A DNA stretch of 50,895 nt, from the IMG/VR virus record IMGVR_UViG_3300035670_000304, positions 1-50,895 of that record, one strand, 5' to 3'. The notes below the pieces were generated by a model. That model was not told where the DNA came from, searched no databases, and saw only the letters and a list, made by a program, of their open reading frames with translations. This stretch comes from a virus. Shown piece by piece: positions 19,394 through 26,650 of this stretch (the first letter of the stretch is position 1; every line of letters starts with the position of its first letter). A program made the translations under genes and the position numbers.

Positions 19394-19657
19394 ATGGAAA
19401 CAAAAGAAATAGAATATAACCATCTAATCGCAGAACGAGTTCCACCTGGAGACAGGTGGAGGCTTGTTTCTGAATTTAAAGATAAAACAGTGTATGAGTC
19501 ACTAACAGACACTCTAGAAGCATATTTTCAAGCTGCTGGTGAGCCATGTCATTTTAGGCTTGAACCTTTAAATGCTAAATTATTTGCTATTAAAAAAGAA
19601 GTTGAAGAAGTGCGCCCTGAACCTCCTAAACGTTTCAATATCTATGGGGATTATTAA
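19394..19657 (+). CDS. Small unknown protein in chaperonin operon
   Basis: 87 aa starting one base after the groEL stop. Sequence KEIEYNHLIAERVPPGDRWRL, then FKDKTVYESLTDTLEAYFQAAGEPCHFRLEPL and a Pro-rich end (VRPEPPKRFNIYGDY). No domain recognised and no membrane segment. Tight spacing suggests co-transcription with groEL. A late-type TATGTATAAATA motif follows its stop. Confidence 0.65.
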   Translation: METKEIEYNHLIAERVPPGDRWRLVSEFKDKTVYESLTDTLEAYFQAAGEPCHFRLEPLNAKLFAIKKEVEEVRPEPPKRFNIYGDY

Positions 19658-19669
19658 TATGTATAAATA
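19658..19669 (+). promoter_or_regulatory. T4-late-like motif overlapping a start codon
   Basis: TATGTATAAATA with its last A being the first base of the ATG at 19669. As at 15295, a classic T4 late start point would fall inside the gene, so the position is unusual. Confidence 0.4.
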
Positions 19670-20568
19670 TGAAATTAACAGATATGCTATTTGAAATGGA
19701 TGATCAAAACGGGTCAGGCGCATCTAGAGAAGCTAGAGAAGTTGTCTTAAGGACAAAAACAACCCCACTAGCAGATGTGGAAGATGCTTTAAATGATTTA
19801 GACAATTATGGAGAGTATAAATCATACAAACAAAATACTAGTTTAGATGTTAAAAAAATAAAAGATGCATATTTTGGCCCTAGCGGTATGGGCCCTAATG
19901 CTAAAGCTAAAGTTACAAGAACCATTTGGAATGAGGCGGACACAGCATGGAGGAAATTTAAATTAGAAGACATCAAATCAAGACACCCAGAGTTAGATAT
20001 TACAGGGTTAGAAGATGTAAGATTTGAAGAATTACCTAAAGAAGTTAGTGACCCACGAGTTTACTTTATTTCTCCGTATACTAAAGATAAACTTGATGCT
20101 TTAATAGCATCATTAGCTGGAAGTGCTGATATTTTAAATTGGTACGAAGATAATGATGCTTTAATTTTTCCTCGAGACAGAAATGAAAACATACCTGGAG
20201 ATGTTGCTATGGTAAATATCATAAAAACAGTAATGAAAAATGCAGGTATAACAGATATTCGAGTAGGTAAAGAAAGAGATGTAGATGGAGAAACAGAATT
20301 TAAAAGTGTTTCCAAAACTACCCAATTAAAAGTACCTGTTAATTCAAGACCAGAAGCAGCTATATTAAGAAAAGAATTACAAGCAAAATTCTCAATACCA
20401 GAAGCAGGATATAGAGTTAAAGAAGATGAGAACGGAGTTTATTTATCTATAACAGGTATAACTACAACTCAAAAAGCTAAAATTAGTATATATCTTGAAG
20501 ATAAAGGTATATTACAAGAAAATTGGGAAATGAAAAAAATGCTTAGATTAGCTGGTATTATAAAATAA
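19669..20568 (+). CDS. Late-type unknown protein with possible processing sites
   Basis: 299 aa. It starts MKLTDMLFEMDDQNG; L-F-E at residues 7-9 fits the (L/I)-x-E prohead-protease site, though the rest of the common tag is absent. The C-terminus MKKMLRLAGIIK resembles the tag core (RMQMLAGIITE) placed at the other end, and a similar end occurs at 23726. The body has alpha/beta character with two possible repeats (VYFISPYTKDKLDALIASLAGS; VYLSITGITTTQKAKISIYLED). A late-type motif is directly upstream and an early-type promoter follows. It may be another internal virion protein; function unknown. Confidence 0.6.
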   Translation: MKLTDMLFEMDDQNGSGASREAREVVLRTKTTPLADVEDALNDLDNYGEYKSYKQNTSLDVKKIKDAYFGPSGMGPNAKAKVTRTIWNEADTAWRKFKLEDIKSRHPELDITGLEDVRFEELPKEVSDPRVYFISPYTKDKLDALIASLAGSADILNWYEDNDALIFPRDRNENIPGDVAMVNIIKTVMKNAGITDIRVGKERDVDGETEFKSVSKTTQLKVPVNSRPEAAILRKELQAKFSIPEAGYRVKEDENGVYLSITGITTTQKAKISIYLEDKGILQENWEMKKMLRLAGIIK

Positions 20569-20570
20569 TA

Positions 20571-20604
20571 TTTGTTTTTAATAAAAGGTTTTAGTATATT
20601 AAAG
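20571..20604 (+). promoter_or_regulatory. Bacteroidota-type -33/-7 promoter
   Basis: TTTG at 20571-20574, 20 bases, TATATTAA at 20595-20602, and then 4 bases to the clamp-loader ATG at 20607. The transcript would be leaderless or nearly so. Confidence 0.7.
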
Positions 20605-20606
20605 TT

Positions 20607-21515
20607 ATGAAAGAAAATACGTTATATGTAGAGCGTTTCCGCCCTACTAAACTTGAATATTATGTTGGAAACGAAAACGTTAAAGATATAATCCAAAAAT
20701 ATCTTGACCAGGGTGATATCCAAAACTTTATTTTTTACGGTCCTGCTGGCACAGGTAAAACTACCCTAGCCAAAATTATAGTCAAAAATCTAGACTGTGA
20801 TTATCTTTATATAAACGCAAGTGATGAAAATGGGATTGACACTATTAGAGATAAAGTAAAGGGGTTCGCTAGTGCTGCATCTTGGAAAGGAGTTAAAGTA
20901 GTGATATTAGATGAAGCAGATTTTATCACCATTCAAGGGCAAGCCGCTTTACGAAACGTAATCGAAACATTCTCACGCTCAACCCGTTTTATTTTAACTT
21001 GTAACTTTATAGAGCGAATTATTGACCCTTTACAATCCAGATGTCAGGTACTTAAAATTGTACCTCCAACTAAACAAGATGTTTATAACCATTTAACCTG
21101 GATACTAGCAGACCAATTAAATTTATCTTACACACCTGAAGACCTTAAGACACTCATTATACAGAATTATCCTGATATGAGAAAAATGTTGAATGTAATT
21201 CAAATGTCTGTAAAAGATGATTTTGTTCAATTAGATAAAACAGTTCTAGCATCAAATAATTATGTTAAAGATGTGTTGAAAGAATTGATGGGTGATAAAA
21301 AATGGCTTACTATTCGACAAATTATAGCAGATTCGAATGTTAAAGATTTTGAAGAACTGTATCGTAAACTATTTGAACATAGTTCAAAATATGCACATGG
21401 AAAAGAAGGTATGGTTGCAATTATATTAAACGAGCATTTATATCAAGCAAACTTTAGAGTAGATAAAGAAATTAATATAATGTCTGCAATTGCAAAGATT
21501 ATAAATGCTATATGA
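20607..21515 (+). CDS. Clamp-loader ATPase large subunit (T4 gp44-like, RFC/AAA+)
   Basis: 302 aa against 319 for T4 gp44. Opens with the RFC box ENTLYVERFRPTKLEYYVG; Walker A GPAGTGKT at 45-52; Walker B VVILDEADF with DEAD at 102-105; sensor/trans-acting arginine motif QSRC at 143-146. These define an AAA+ clamp-loader ATPase that opens the gp45-type clamp (14560) and loads it for the polymerase (11319). The gp62-like partner is at 21962. It overlaps the next small gene by 4 bases. Confidence 0.93.
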   Translation: MKENTLYVERFRPTKLEYYVGNENVKDIIQKYLDQGDIQNFIFYGPAGTGKTTLAKIIVKNLDCDYLYINASDENGIDTIRDKVKGFASAASWKGVKVVILDEADFITIQGQAALRNVIETFSRSTRFILTCNFIERIIDPLQSRCQVLKIVPPTKQDVYNHLTWILADQLNLSYTPEDLKTLIIQNYPDMRKMLNVIQMSVKDDFVQLDKTVLASNNYVKDVLKELMGDKKWLTIRQIIADSNVKDFEELYRKLFEHSSKYAHGKEGMVAIILNEHLYQANFRVDKEINIMSAIAKIINAI

Positions 21516-21715
21516 AGTATTTTTTAAAATATACATTATCTTGGATTTCACAAAATTTATCTATACCTTTTTGGATGGTAGGACATATCCATTTAAGTAC
21601 AAATGTATATGAAGATGTATATGAAATATTAGCCTCAATCGGTATGAACATAATAGTTGCGGCAGGATTTATACACGATTTTATAGAATATAAAAAAGAA
21701 AAAACAAATAAATAA
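21512..21715 (+). CDS. Small hydrophobic protein, possible membrane protein
   Basis: 67 aa, overlapping the clamp-loader stop by 4 bases. Contains a hydrophobic stretch near residues 38-55 (EILASIGMNIIVAAGFIHDF) and ends in lysines (EYKKEKTNK). One membrane pass is possible. No family recognised. Confidence 0.55.
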   Translation: MKYFLKYTLSWISQNLSIPFWMVGHIHLSTNVYEDVYEILASIGMNIIVAAGFIHDFIEYKKEKTNK

Positions 21716-21726
21716 ATAAATAAACA

Positions 21727-21969
21727 ATGGAAAAACCACAAATGAACATTGACTTCACACAAACAACTTCTGTTGAAGGATTTGATGGAGGCAAACTATT
21801 TGGACAAGCTGTCCTTATTCGTAAAATTTCTAAATTTTTAGTTGGAGCTGATGAAGATGCTTTAATTCCAATCCCTGTATTTTATGATTTGGAGTCAAAG
21901 AAAATCTTAGTAGATTCACTTCCACCTGAACTTAGAGAAGAATATAAAGATCTTTGCTTAAATGCCTAA
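21727..21969 (+). CDS. Small unknown protein between clamp-loader genes
   Basis: 80 aa (MNIDFTQTTSVEGFDGGKLFGQAVLIRKISKFLVG, then IPIPVFYDLESKKILVDSLPPELREEY). It overlaps the gp62-like gene by 8 bases, so is probably translated with it. Compact and soluble by composition. In T4-related phages small genes sit among the clamp-loader genes, but I cannot link this one to any of them. Confidence 0.65.
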   Translation: MEKPQMNIDFTQTTSVEGFDGGKLFGQAVLIRKISKFLVGADEDALIPIPVFYDLESKKILVDSLPPELREEYKDLCLNA

Positions 21970-22390
21970 AAAGCAAATAAAAGATTTATGGGGGTGGTTA
22001 AATGAAATCACCCTCTATAAAACTCCTATAGAAGAAATTTCGGAAGAATCATGGGAGAAATGGAACTCTTACATGATACATAGGTACGTATCGATGGATA
22101 TACGTTATATTGAATTAGTAAACTATATTCAAATAATCCCATACGATAATAAACAACAACTGTACCAAATCTATAGAGAAATGATTCCAAAAGCTAAAAC
22201 ATTTTTTAAATACATTAAAACAAAAACCCAGAAAAAACCAGTTACTGTACTAGAGTATGTAGCAAAACATTTTGAATGTAGTTTAGGTGAAGCAGAAGAA
22301 TATATTGACATCTTAAGGGAACATGGTACTAGAAGAGTATTGTATGATATGGGGTTAGAAGACAAAGAAATTAAAAAGTTATTAAAATAA
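21962..22390 (+). CDS. Clamp-loader small subunit (T4 gp62-like)
   Basis: 142 aa. The order WGWLNEITLYKTPI, then WNSYMIHRYVSMD, ELVNYIQIIPYDNKQQLYQIYREMIPKAKTFFKYIK matches the pattern of gp62 proteins in T4-related phages (LN-x-I, PF/SY-M-I/V-N/HR-x-LS, and a Pro-Lys end segment), although the protein is shorter than T4 gp62 (187 aa). The position just after the gp44-like gene supports this. The product would form a 4:1 complex with the ATPase subunit. It overlaps the next gene by 1 base. Confidence 0.75.
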   Translation: MPKKQIKDLWGWLNEITLYKTPIEEISEESWEKWNSYMIHRYVSMDIRYIELVNYIQIIPYDNKQQLYQIYREMIPKAKTFFKYIKTKTQKKPVTVLEYVAKHFECSLGEAEEYIDILREHGTRRVLYDMGLEDKEIKKLLK

Positions 22391-22641
22391 TGGAACACGA
22401 CAGCGCCCAAAGAACTGTATTAACAGAGTACAGACATATCCAAACAACAGATTCAATTGTTGACTCAATCATTGACCAGTTTGTTGAAAGAGCAACATTT
22501 GGTAAAACAAAATATGGAGTAGATTTAGATCGTGAAGATTTAAGTGTTTTAGAGTGGATTGAACATGCTAAACAAGAACATATGGATGCTATATTATATT
22601 TAGAAAAATTAAAGAAAATTGTAGAGGCAAAAGGACTCTAA
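22390..22641 (+). CDS. Small MazG-like NTP pyrophosphohydrolase
   Basis: 83 aa. The core FVERATFGKTKYGVDLDREDLSVLEWIEHAKQEHMDAILYLEKL has the compact phage form of the all-alpha NTP-PPase fold, with EW-x-x-H-x-x-x-E and the D of HMDA in the usual metal-binding spacing. Such enzymes act on dNTPs or on modified or damaged nucleotides. It is the second MazG-like gene in the window (the other is at 10161). The start overlaps the preceding stop (TAATGG). Confidence 0.7.
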   Translation: MEHDSAQRTVLTEYRHIQTTDSIVDSIIDQFVERATFGKTKYGVDLDREDLSVLEWIEHAKQEHMDAILYLEKLKKIVEAKGL

Positions 22642-22652
22642 TATTTATAATA
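22642..22652 (+). promoter_or_regulatory. T4-late-like promoter motif
   Basis: TATTTATAATA begins at the stop of the MazG-like gene and ends 10 bases before the ATG at 22663. It is identical to the motifs before 6576 and 48185. Confidence 0.5.
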
Positions 22653-22662
22653 AAATACTAAA

Positions 22663-23724
22663 ATGAACGAAGCTTACAAATCATTAGTTGATTGGTACTA
22701 CATAGAAGAGTGGAGCGACTACCCAGGCCCAAAAGGTAGAGTAGTTCCTGATGTTGAAGGGTATGATAATCCAAGTAGCTACGATGGAACTGAACTTTAT
22801 ATACCTCAAGGAACTGTAGGGAATAAAAATGGCAATATGTTTATAGATGAAGAAGGAAATGATGTTCCTTTTGAAGACCAATATTTTGAAAAAACAAATC
22901 CACTTAACGAAAACAAAATGAATAAAGAAACACTACGTATGCAAATGCTTTCAGGCATTATTACAGAAAGCGAATATAAAGAAAAATTAGAAGAGATTGG
23001 AATTGGGGCAGTATTAGGTACTGCTGCTGTAGCTGCTCTTGCTAAAAAAGCTTATGATAAATATAAAAACTATTCTTTAAAAAAAGGAATGGAAGAAACT
23101 GGAAATGAAAAAAAAGGAACAAATGGTGTTACTGCTAAAGAGTTTAAATCTAAAGATGGTAATACATATTGGGGTGTATTTTTTCAAGATAGTACAAGAG
23201 ATCAAGGATATGAAAAACCAAGAATTCTTTTATTTACTCAAGACAAAATTGATAAAGTATTAAATACTAAATTACAAGGTGGTGACCCTGATGAAGATAG
23301 AATGGCTGATAATTTTGATAAAAGATTAGGCCAATTTACAGCTGATAAAGTCATAATGTTAGAAGGAAAAAAATCACTTAACGAAAATTTTGTTGGTATG
23401 GGAATGGTTGGAAACATTTTCGATCGTGAAAAAACAGATTACGAACTTGCATTTGAACACTTCACAAAAGGTACTTCATTAAATGAAATGGAAGACGAAA
23501 TGCCTGAAGCGCCATCACACGAAGAAACAGATGCTAACCAAGTGTATGAAATGGAAGGCGAAGATGTTATGCCAAAATTTAGAAGAGGTGTTTTAAGACA
23601 ACTTATAGCATACGCTGAAGAATCTGGTTCATCTCAAGAAGCAATTGACGATCTTAAAGCAGCTTTAGATAGAATTGAAGCAGAAATCGAAGCAGAAAAA
23701 AACAAAAAACCTTTACCTAGATAA
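22663..23724 (+). CDS. Tagged scaffold/core-like protein with several L-N-E sites
   Basis: 353 aa. Residues 1-85 (SLVDWYYIEEWSDYPGPKGRV) end with PLNENK; an internal Met (22918) then starts the common tag MNKETLRMQMLSGIITESEY, so the tag is internal here. Further L-N-E sites occur at SLNENFVG and SLNEMEDE. The middle has a hydrophobic helix (AVLGTAAVAALAKKAYDKYKNY), and the C-terminus is Glu/Lys-rich and helical (ALDRIEAEIEAEKNKK). Repeated (L/I)-x-E sites recall T4 prohead core proteins that are cut into fragments. An internal start at 22918 is possible. The role as scaffold or internal protein is inferred. Confidence 0.65.
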   Translation: MNEAYKSLVDWYYIEEWSDYPGPKGRVVPDVEGYDNPSSYDGTELYIPQGTVGNKNGNMFIDEEGNDVPFEDQYFEKTNPLNENKMNKETLRMQMLSGIITESEYKEKLEEIGIGAVLGTAAVAALAKKAYDKYKNYSLKKGMEETGNEKKGTNGVTAKEFKSKDGNTYWGVFFQDSTRDQGYEKPRILLFTQDKIDKVLNTKLQGGDPDEDRMADNFDKRLGQFTADKVIMLEGKKSLNENFVGMGMVGNIFDREKTDYELAFEHFTKGTSLNEMEDEMPEAPSHEETDANQVYEMEGEDVMPKFRRGVLRQLIAYAEESGSSQEAIDDLKAALDRIEAEIEAEKNKKPLPR

Positions 23725-23725
23725 C

Positions 23726-23962
23726 ATGAACCCAAGAGATATAATCACAGTTGATGTTCCTTTATTTATTCGTTTACTTGAATACGCTAGAGAGGACGCT
23801 CAAACAGATATGGACCTACATAATGTAGCTGAAAACATAATCTCATTATCAATGTCTGGCAAAGCATTAACTATGAATGATTATAACATGATTGTTGGGG
23901 GTTCTCAAGAAGAATTAGCTGAACGTAGAATAATGCTAGTTAGAGCAGGAATTATAAAATAA
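23726..23962 (+). CDS. Small unknown protein with LVRAGIIK C-terminus
   Basis: 78 aa from ATG 23726; an upstream in-frame ATG (23675) overlaps the previous gene and gives an unlikely Lys-rich leader. The sequence PRDIITVDVPLFIRLLEYAREDAQTDMDLHNVAENIISLS is helical; it ends RRIMLVRAGIIK, close to the end of the 299-aa protein at 19669. Placed one base after the scaffold-like gene in the same late-type unit. Function unknown. Confidence 0.65.
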   Translation: MNPRDIITVDVPLFIRLLEYAREDAQTDMDLHNVAENIISLSMSGKALTMNDYNMIVGGSQEELAERRIMLVRAGIIK

Positions 23963-23968
23963 AACAAA

Positions 23969-24430
23969 ATGAACACTGAGTTTAAACGTATGATGGAATT
24001 AGCTGGTTTAACTGAAATTGTAGTTAAATCACCTAACAAATTTACTAAACTTAATTTACCATACGATTCATCAAGTGACACAAATGTAAATATTCCTTTT
24101 GGAGAATTAATAGACTCATATGATGATTTAATAAATGATCTTGTAAGACTTAACCCACAAATAGACCCTTACTTTTTCCAAGCAGACAATGACGGCCTAT
24201 ATGAGGATGTATTAGATATACTATACACTGATAACCCAGACGGAGCAACATTACTAGAATTTTATAAAATTTACTTCCAGTGGTTGTTTTCAAATCTTAT
24301 AGCAGATTTTAATAAGTATAATGGGGATGAAATAGATGAAAGAATCAATAAGTTTTCTGATTATGTTGATGAATTCGCAGATAATGCTTTAAAAGGCAAG
24401 TGGTTAAATGTTGAAAAAGTAACAGTATAG
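23969..24430 (+). CDS. Tagged small acidic protein (candidate capsid-targeted)
   Basis: 153 aa starting MNTEFKRMMELAGLTEIVV; the tag ends L-T-E. The body is very acidic (SYDDLINDLVRLNPQIDPYFFQADNDGLYEDVLDIL), with aromatic-rich helices (YKIYFQWLFSNLIADF). It has a general resemblance in composition to the other tagged proteins but no clear domain match. Gap of 6 bases from the preceding gene, so probably the same transcript as 22663. Function unknown. Confidence 0.7.
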   Translation: MNTEFKRMMELAGLTEIVVKSPNKFTKLNLPYDSSSDTNVNIPFGELIDSYDDLINDLVRLNPQIDPYFFQADNDGLYEDVLDILYTDNPDGATLLEFYKIYFQWLFSNLIADFNKYNGDEIDERINKFSDYVDEFADNALKGKWLNVEKVTV

Positions 24431-24434
24431 TAAG

Positions 24435-24545
24435 ATGGCTAAAGCAAAAAAAGAAGGTAAACCTAAGCGTAATAGAACAAATCTAGCTAAACGTTTAAAA
24501 ATGATTGAACGTAATCAACAATTATTAAAGCAGTATGAATTCTGA
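24435..24545 (+). CDS. Very small basic protein
   Basis: 36 aa (MAKAKKEGKPKRNRTNLAKR, then LKMIERNQQLLKQYEF). Starts 4 bases after the preceding stop and overlaps the next gene by 11 bases. About one third Lys/Arg, in contrast to its acidic neighbours. The start context (AAG ATG) and tight packing support translation, but the size makes it uncertain. Confidence 0.5.
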   Translation: MAKAKKEGKPKRNRTNLAKRLKMIERNQQLLKQYEF

Positions 24546-25398
24546 ATTCAAACGCATGATGGAGTTAGCGGGTTTATCTGAAATTAAAATCAATAAACCT
24601 AAAAAATCTCGAATTCGAGTTGGAGAATTTTATGTAGAATTTACTCCTGAATATTATAAGAATATTGAAGAATATGGTGATATGTTCTACTATGAAAAAG
24701 GTTTAACAAATAAACCTGAGATAAGAAATGGTAAAAAAGTAAGAGGAATTACAGCTTATTATGAATATGAAGATGATGCTGAATTGGTTGAAGATTTTGA
24801 TACTATTGGTTATATTTACCCTGTATCTGAAAAAGATATAGAATCTTATTCTGAAGATGAACTAGATGATGCCTTTATAAAAGCGATTAACCCAAGCTTA
24901 ACCGAAATCAAAATCAACAAGCCTACATCTTTATTAGACAACCTACTTTGGACCCCAGAGTTATACAACTTCTTTAAAAACGACCAAGACATATTTAAAA
25001 ATTCAGGAATAGACTCTATTATTAAGACTAATTTACATAAAATAATAGACAACATTTGGGAAGCTTATACAAATGGGTGGCAAGAAAATGATATAGAAGA
25101 GTATAATGAAGGAGATATTACTGACTACCCTAAAACAAGAGACGACCTATTAAACCCAGACAAACAAACTGGTAGTACTTCTGATGTAGAATATTATATA
25201 ATAGGTGAATTTTTGTTCCCTTATATTTTAAAACACTTAAAAGAAAATGGATGGGAACATATAGAAGATGATTTCTTTTCTAAAGATGGAAGAGAAGCAG
25301 AAATATTTTATTACATAAAACCTCTTGAATCCCAAGATACTAGTCCTAGAGAAAACCTATGGGAAAGATTTTTAAACTATATAGAAGATAATTATTAA
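24535..25398 (+). CDS. Tagged acidic protein, apparent fusion of two family members
   Basis: 287 aa. Starts MNSEFKRMMELAGLSEIKI with the tag ending L-S-E. Around residue 121 a second half begins with PSLTEIKINKPTSLLDNLL, which repeats the post-tag IKINKP segment and resembles the body of the 127-aa protein at 15698; L-T-E here gives a second possible protease site that would release two products. The first domain (RIRVGEFYVEFTPEYYKNIEEYGDMFYYE) and the second (YIIGEFLFPYILKHLKENGW) have no known family. It is followed by a terminator/promoter. Function unknown. Confidence 0.7.
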   Translation: MNSEFKRMMELAGLSEIKINKPKKSRIRVGEFYVEFTPEYYKNIEEYGDMFYYEKGLTNKPEIRNGKKVRGITAYYEYEDDAELVEDFDTIGYIYPVSEKDIESYSEDELDDAFIKAINPSLTEIKINKPTSLLDNLLWTPELYNFFKNDQDIFKNSGIDSIIKTNLHKIIDNIWEAYTNGWQENDIEEYNEGDITDYPKTRDDLLNPDKQTGSTSDVEYYIIGEFLFPYILKHLKENGWEHIEDDFFSKDGREAEIFYYIKPLESQDTSPRENLWERFLNYIEDNY

Positions 25399-25400
25399 GT

Positions 25401-25435
25401 AAGCTTGCTTACCCACAAGCTTTTTCTTATCTTTA
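25401..25435 (+). promoter_or_regulatory. Terminator hairpin nested inside a -33/-7 promoter
   Basis: AAGCTTG (25401-25407) pairs with CAAGCTT (25416-25422), followed by TTTC. CTTG at 25404-25407, exactly 20 bases, TATCTTTA at 25428-25435; the nuclease ATG follows after 4 bases. Sequence closely follows the copies at 11267 and 14520, although the hairpin loop differs. Confidence 0.7.
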
Positions 25436-25439
25436 GGTT

Positions 25440-26384
25440 ATGTCAAAGAAAAAGGTTATCCCTCAAATTGTGAAAGACATTCGCAATAAAATCAAACGTG
25501 ATATAGATTGGGCAAATGAAAAATCTGTTTCATACTCTCAATTCTCCATGTATAGTGAATGCCCTAAAAAATGGTCTTTACAATATGTTGAAGGACATAA
25601 ACAATTCACCTCAACAATTCATACTGTATTTGGAACTGCATTGCATGAAGTAATACAACATTACTTAACAGTAATGTATGAACAAAGTGGAACAGCAGCA
25701 GATAAAATCAATACATCTGAAATGTTTGAAGATACATTACGTGAAGAATACACTAAACAATACATAGCAAATAATAAACAGCATTTTTCTTCACCTGATG
25801 AGTTAAGAGAATTTTATGATGATGGGATTGAAATTATAAGAGATTTTGCTAAAAATAGAGGTAAACATTTTTCTAAACGTGGGTGGCATTTAGTTGGAGT
25901 AGAAATACCTATTGTACTTTCTCCTCATCAAGAACTACAAAATGTAGTATATCAAGGGTACTTAGATATAGTAATGTACCATGAACCTACAAATCGAATC
26001 CAAATCATAGACTTAAAAACATCTACTAAAGGATGGAATGATAAACAAAAAAAAGATGAAATAAAACAATTCCAACTTATATTCTATAAAAAATATTTTT
26101 CTCAACATTTTAATTTCCCTGAAGAAAACATTGATGTAGAATTTTTTATTGTGAAAAGAAAGTTGTTTGAAAGTGAAGATTTTGTAATTAAACGAATTCA
26201 AATCTTTAAACCTGCTGCTGGTAAAATCAAAATGAAGAAAGCAACAGAGGCAATGAATAAATTTATAGAAGAAGCATTTGATGAGAATGGTTATAAAAAA
26301 GTAGAGCATCAACCAACAATAAATGACAATTGTAAATGGTGCCCTTTCTTTAAAACCCATTTGTGCTCTATAACCTACACCTAA
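25440..26384 (+). CDS. PD-(D/E)XK nuclease, Cas4/RecB-like with Fe-S cysteine pattern
   Basis: 314 aa. The order YSQFSMYSECPKKWSLQYV (Cys41), FGTALHEVIQHYL (His69), YQGYLDIVMY (Asp176) and IIDLKTSTKGW (Asp191, Lys193) matches the RecB/Cas4 family nuclease core. The C-terminal CKWCPFFKTHLC (Cys298, 301, 309) together with Cys41 gives the four-cysteine Fe-S arrangement of AddB and Cas4. Such enzymes process DNA ends in recombination or packaging. No helicase or CRISPR genes accompany it. It starts at an early-type promoter, consistent with replication or recombination use. Confidence 0.88.
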   Translation: MSKKKVIPQIVKDIRNKIKRDIDWANEKSVSYSQFSMYSECPKKWSLQYVEGHKQFTSTIHTVFGTALHEVIQHYLTVMYEQSGTAADKINTSEMFEDTLREEYTKQYIANNKQHFSSPDELREFYDDGIEIIRDFAKNRGKHFSKRGWHLVGVEIPIVLSPHQELQNVVYQGYLDIVMYHEPTNRIQIIDLKTSTKGWNDKQKKDEIKQFQLIFYKKYFSQHFNFPEENIDVEFFIVKRKLFESEDFVIKRIQIFKPAAGKIKMKKATEAMNKFIEEAFDENGYKKVEHQPTINDNCKWCPFFKTHLCSITYT

Positions 26385-26424
26385 TCCCCATATATGTATA
26401 TACGATAATATTAAATTAAAGTAT

Positions 26425-26622
26425 ATGAGTGATAAAAATCAAGTATTAACAAGTGTTAAAATAGATAAAGACTTGTTTGAAAACTTTAGAGTAGAGTGCA
26501 TTAAGCGCAAATTTTCGTTCCAAAAATTAAGTGAACGAGCAATCCATTTGTATTTAACAGATGAGGATTTTAGAAAAAAAGTTCACAACCACAACAACTT
26601 AAACTTGGAATCCGAAGATTAA
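26425..26622 (+). CDS. Ribbon-helix-helix (CopG/Arc-like) DNA-binding protein
   Basis: 65 aa. VLTSVKIDKDLFENFRVECIKRKFSFQKLSERAIHLYL fits one beta strand followed by two helices, the ribbon-helix-helix fold; dimers insert the strand pair into the DNA major groove. The tail (HNHNNLNLESED) is acidic. It is preceded by an AT-rich 40-base stretch without a clear promoter match and is immediately upstream of the glycosyltransferase promoter whose CTTG element lies within its last codons, so it might regulate that region. Confidence 0.7.
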   Translation: MSDKNQVLTSVKIDKDLFENFRVECIKRKFSFQKLSERAIHLYLTDEDFRKKVHNHNNLNLESED

Positions 26623-26635
26623 AATCTTATATTAC
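26604..26635 (+). promoter_or_regulatory. Bacteroidota-type -33/-7 promoter
   Basis: CTTG at 26604-26607 (inside the end of the preceding gene), 20 bases, TATATTAC at 26628-26635, 15 bases before the glycosyltransferase ATG at 26651. It would drive the long sugar gene cluster. Confidence 0.55.
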
Positions 26636-26650
26636 TAAAAAATAAGTTAC

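Noticed and set aside
26398-26424. Promoter before the ribbon-helix-helix gene
   Set aside because: The AT-rich stretch contains TATGTATATA and TAATATTA but neither promoter pattern fits with proper spacing, so no promoter is claimed.
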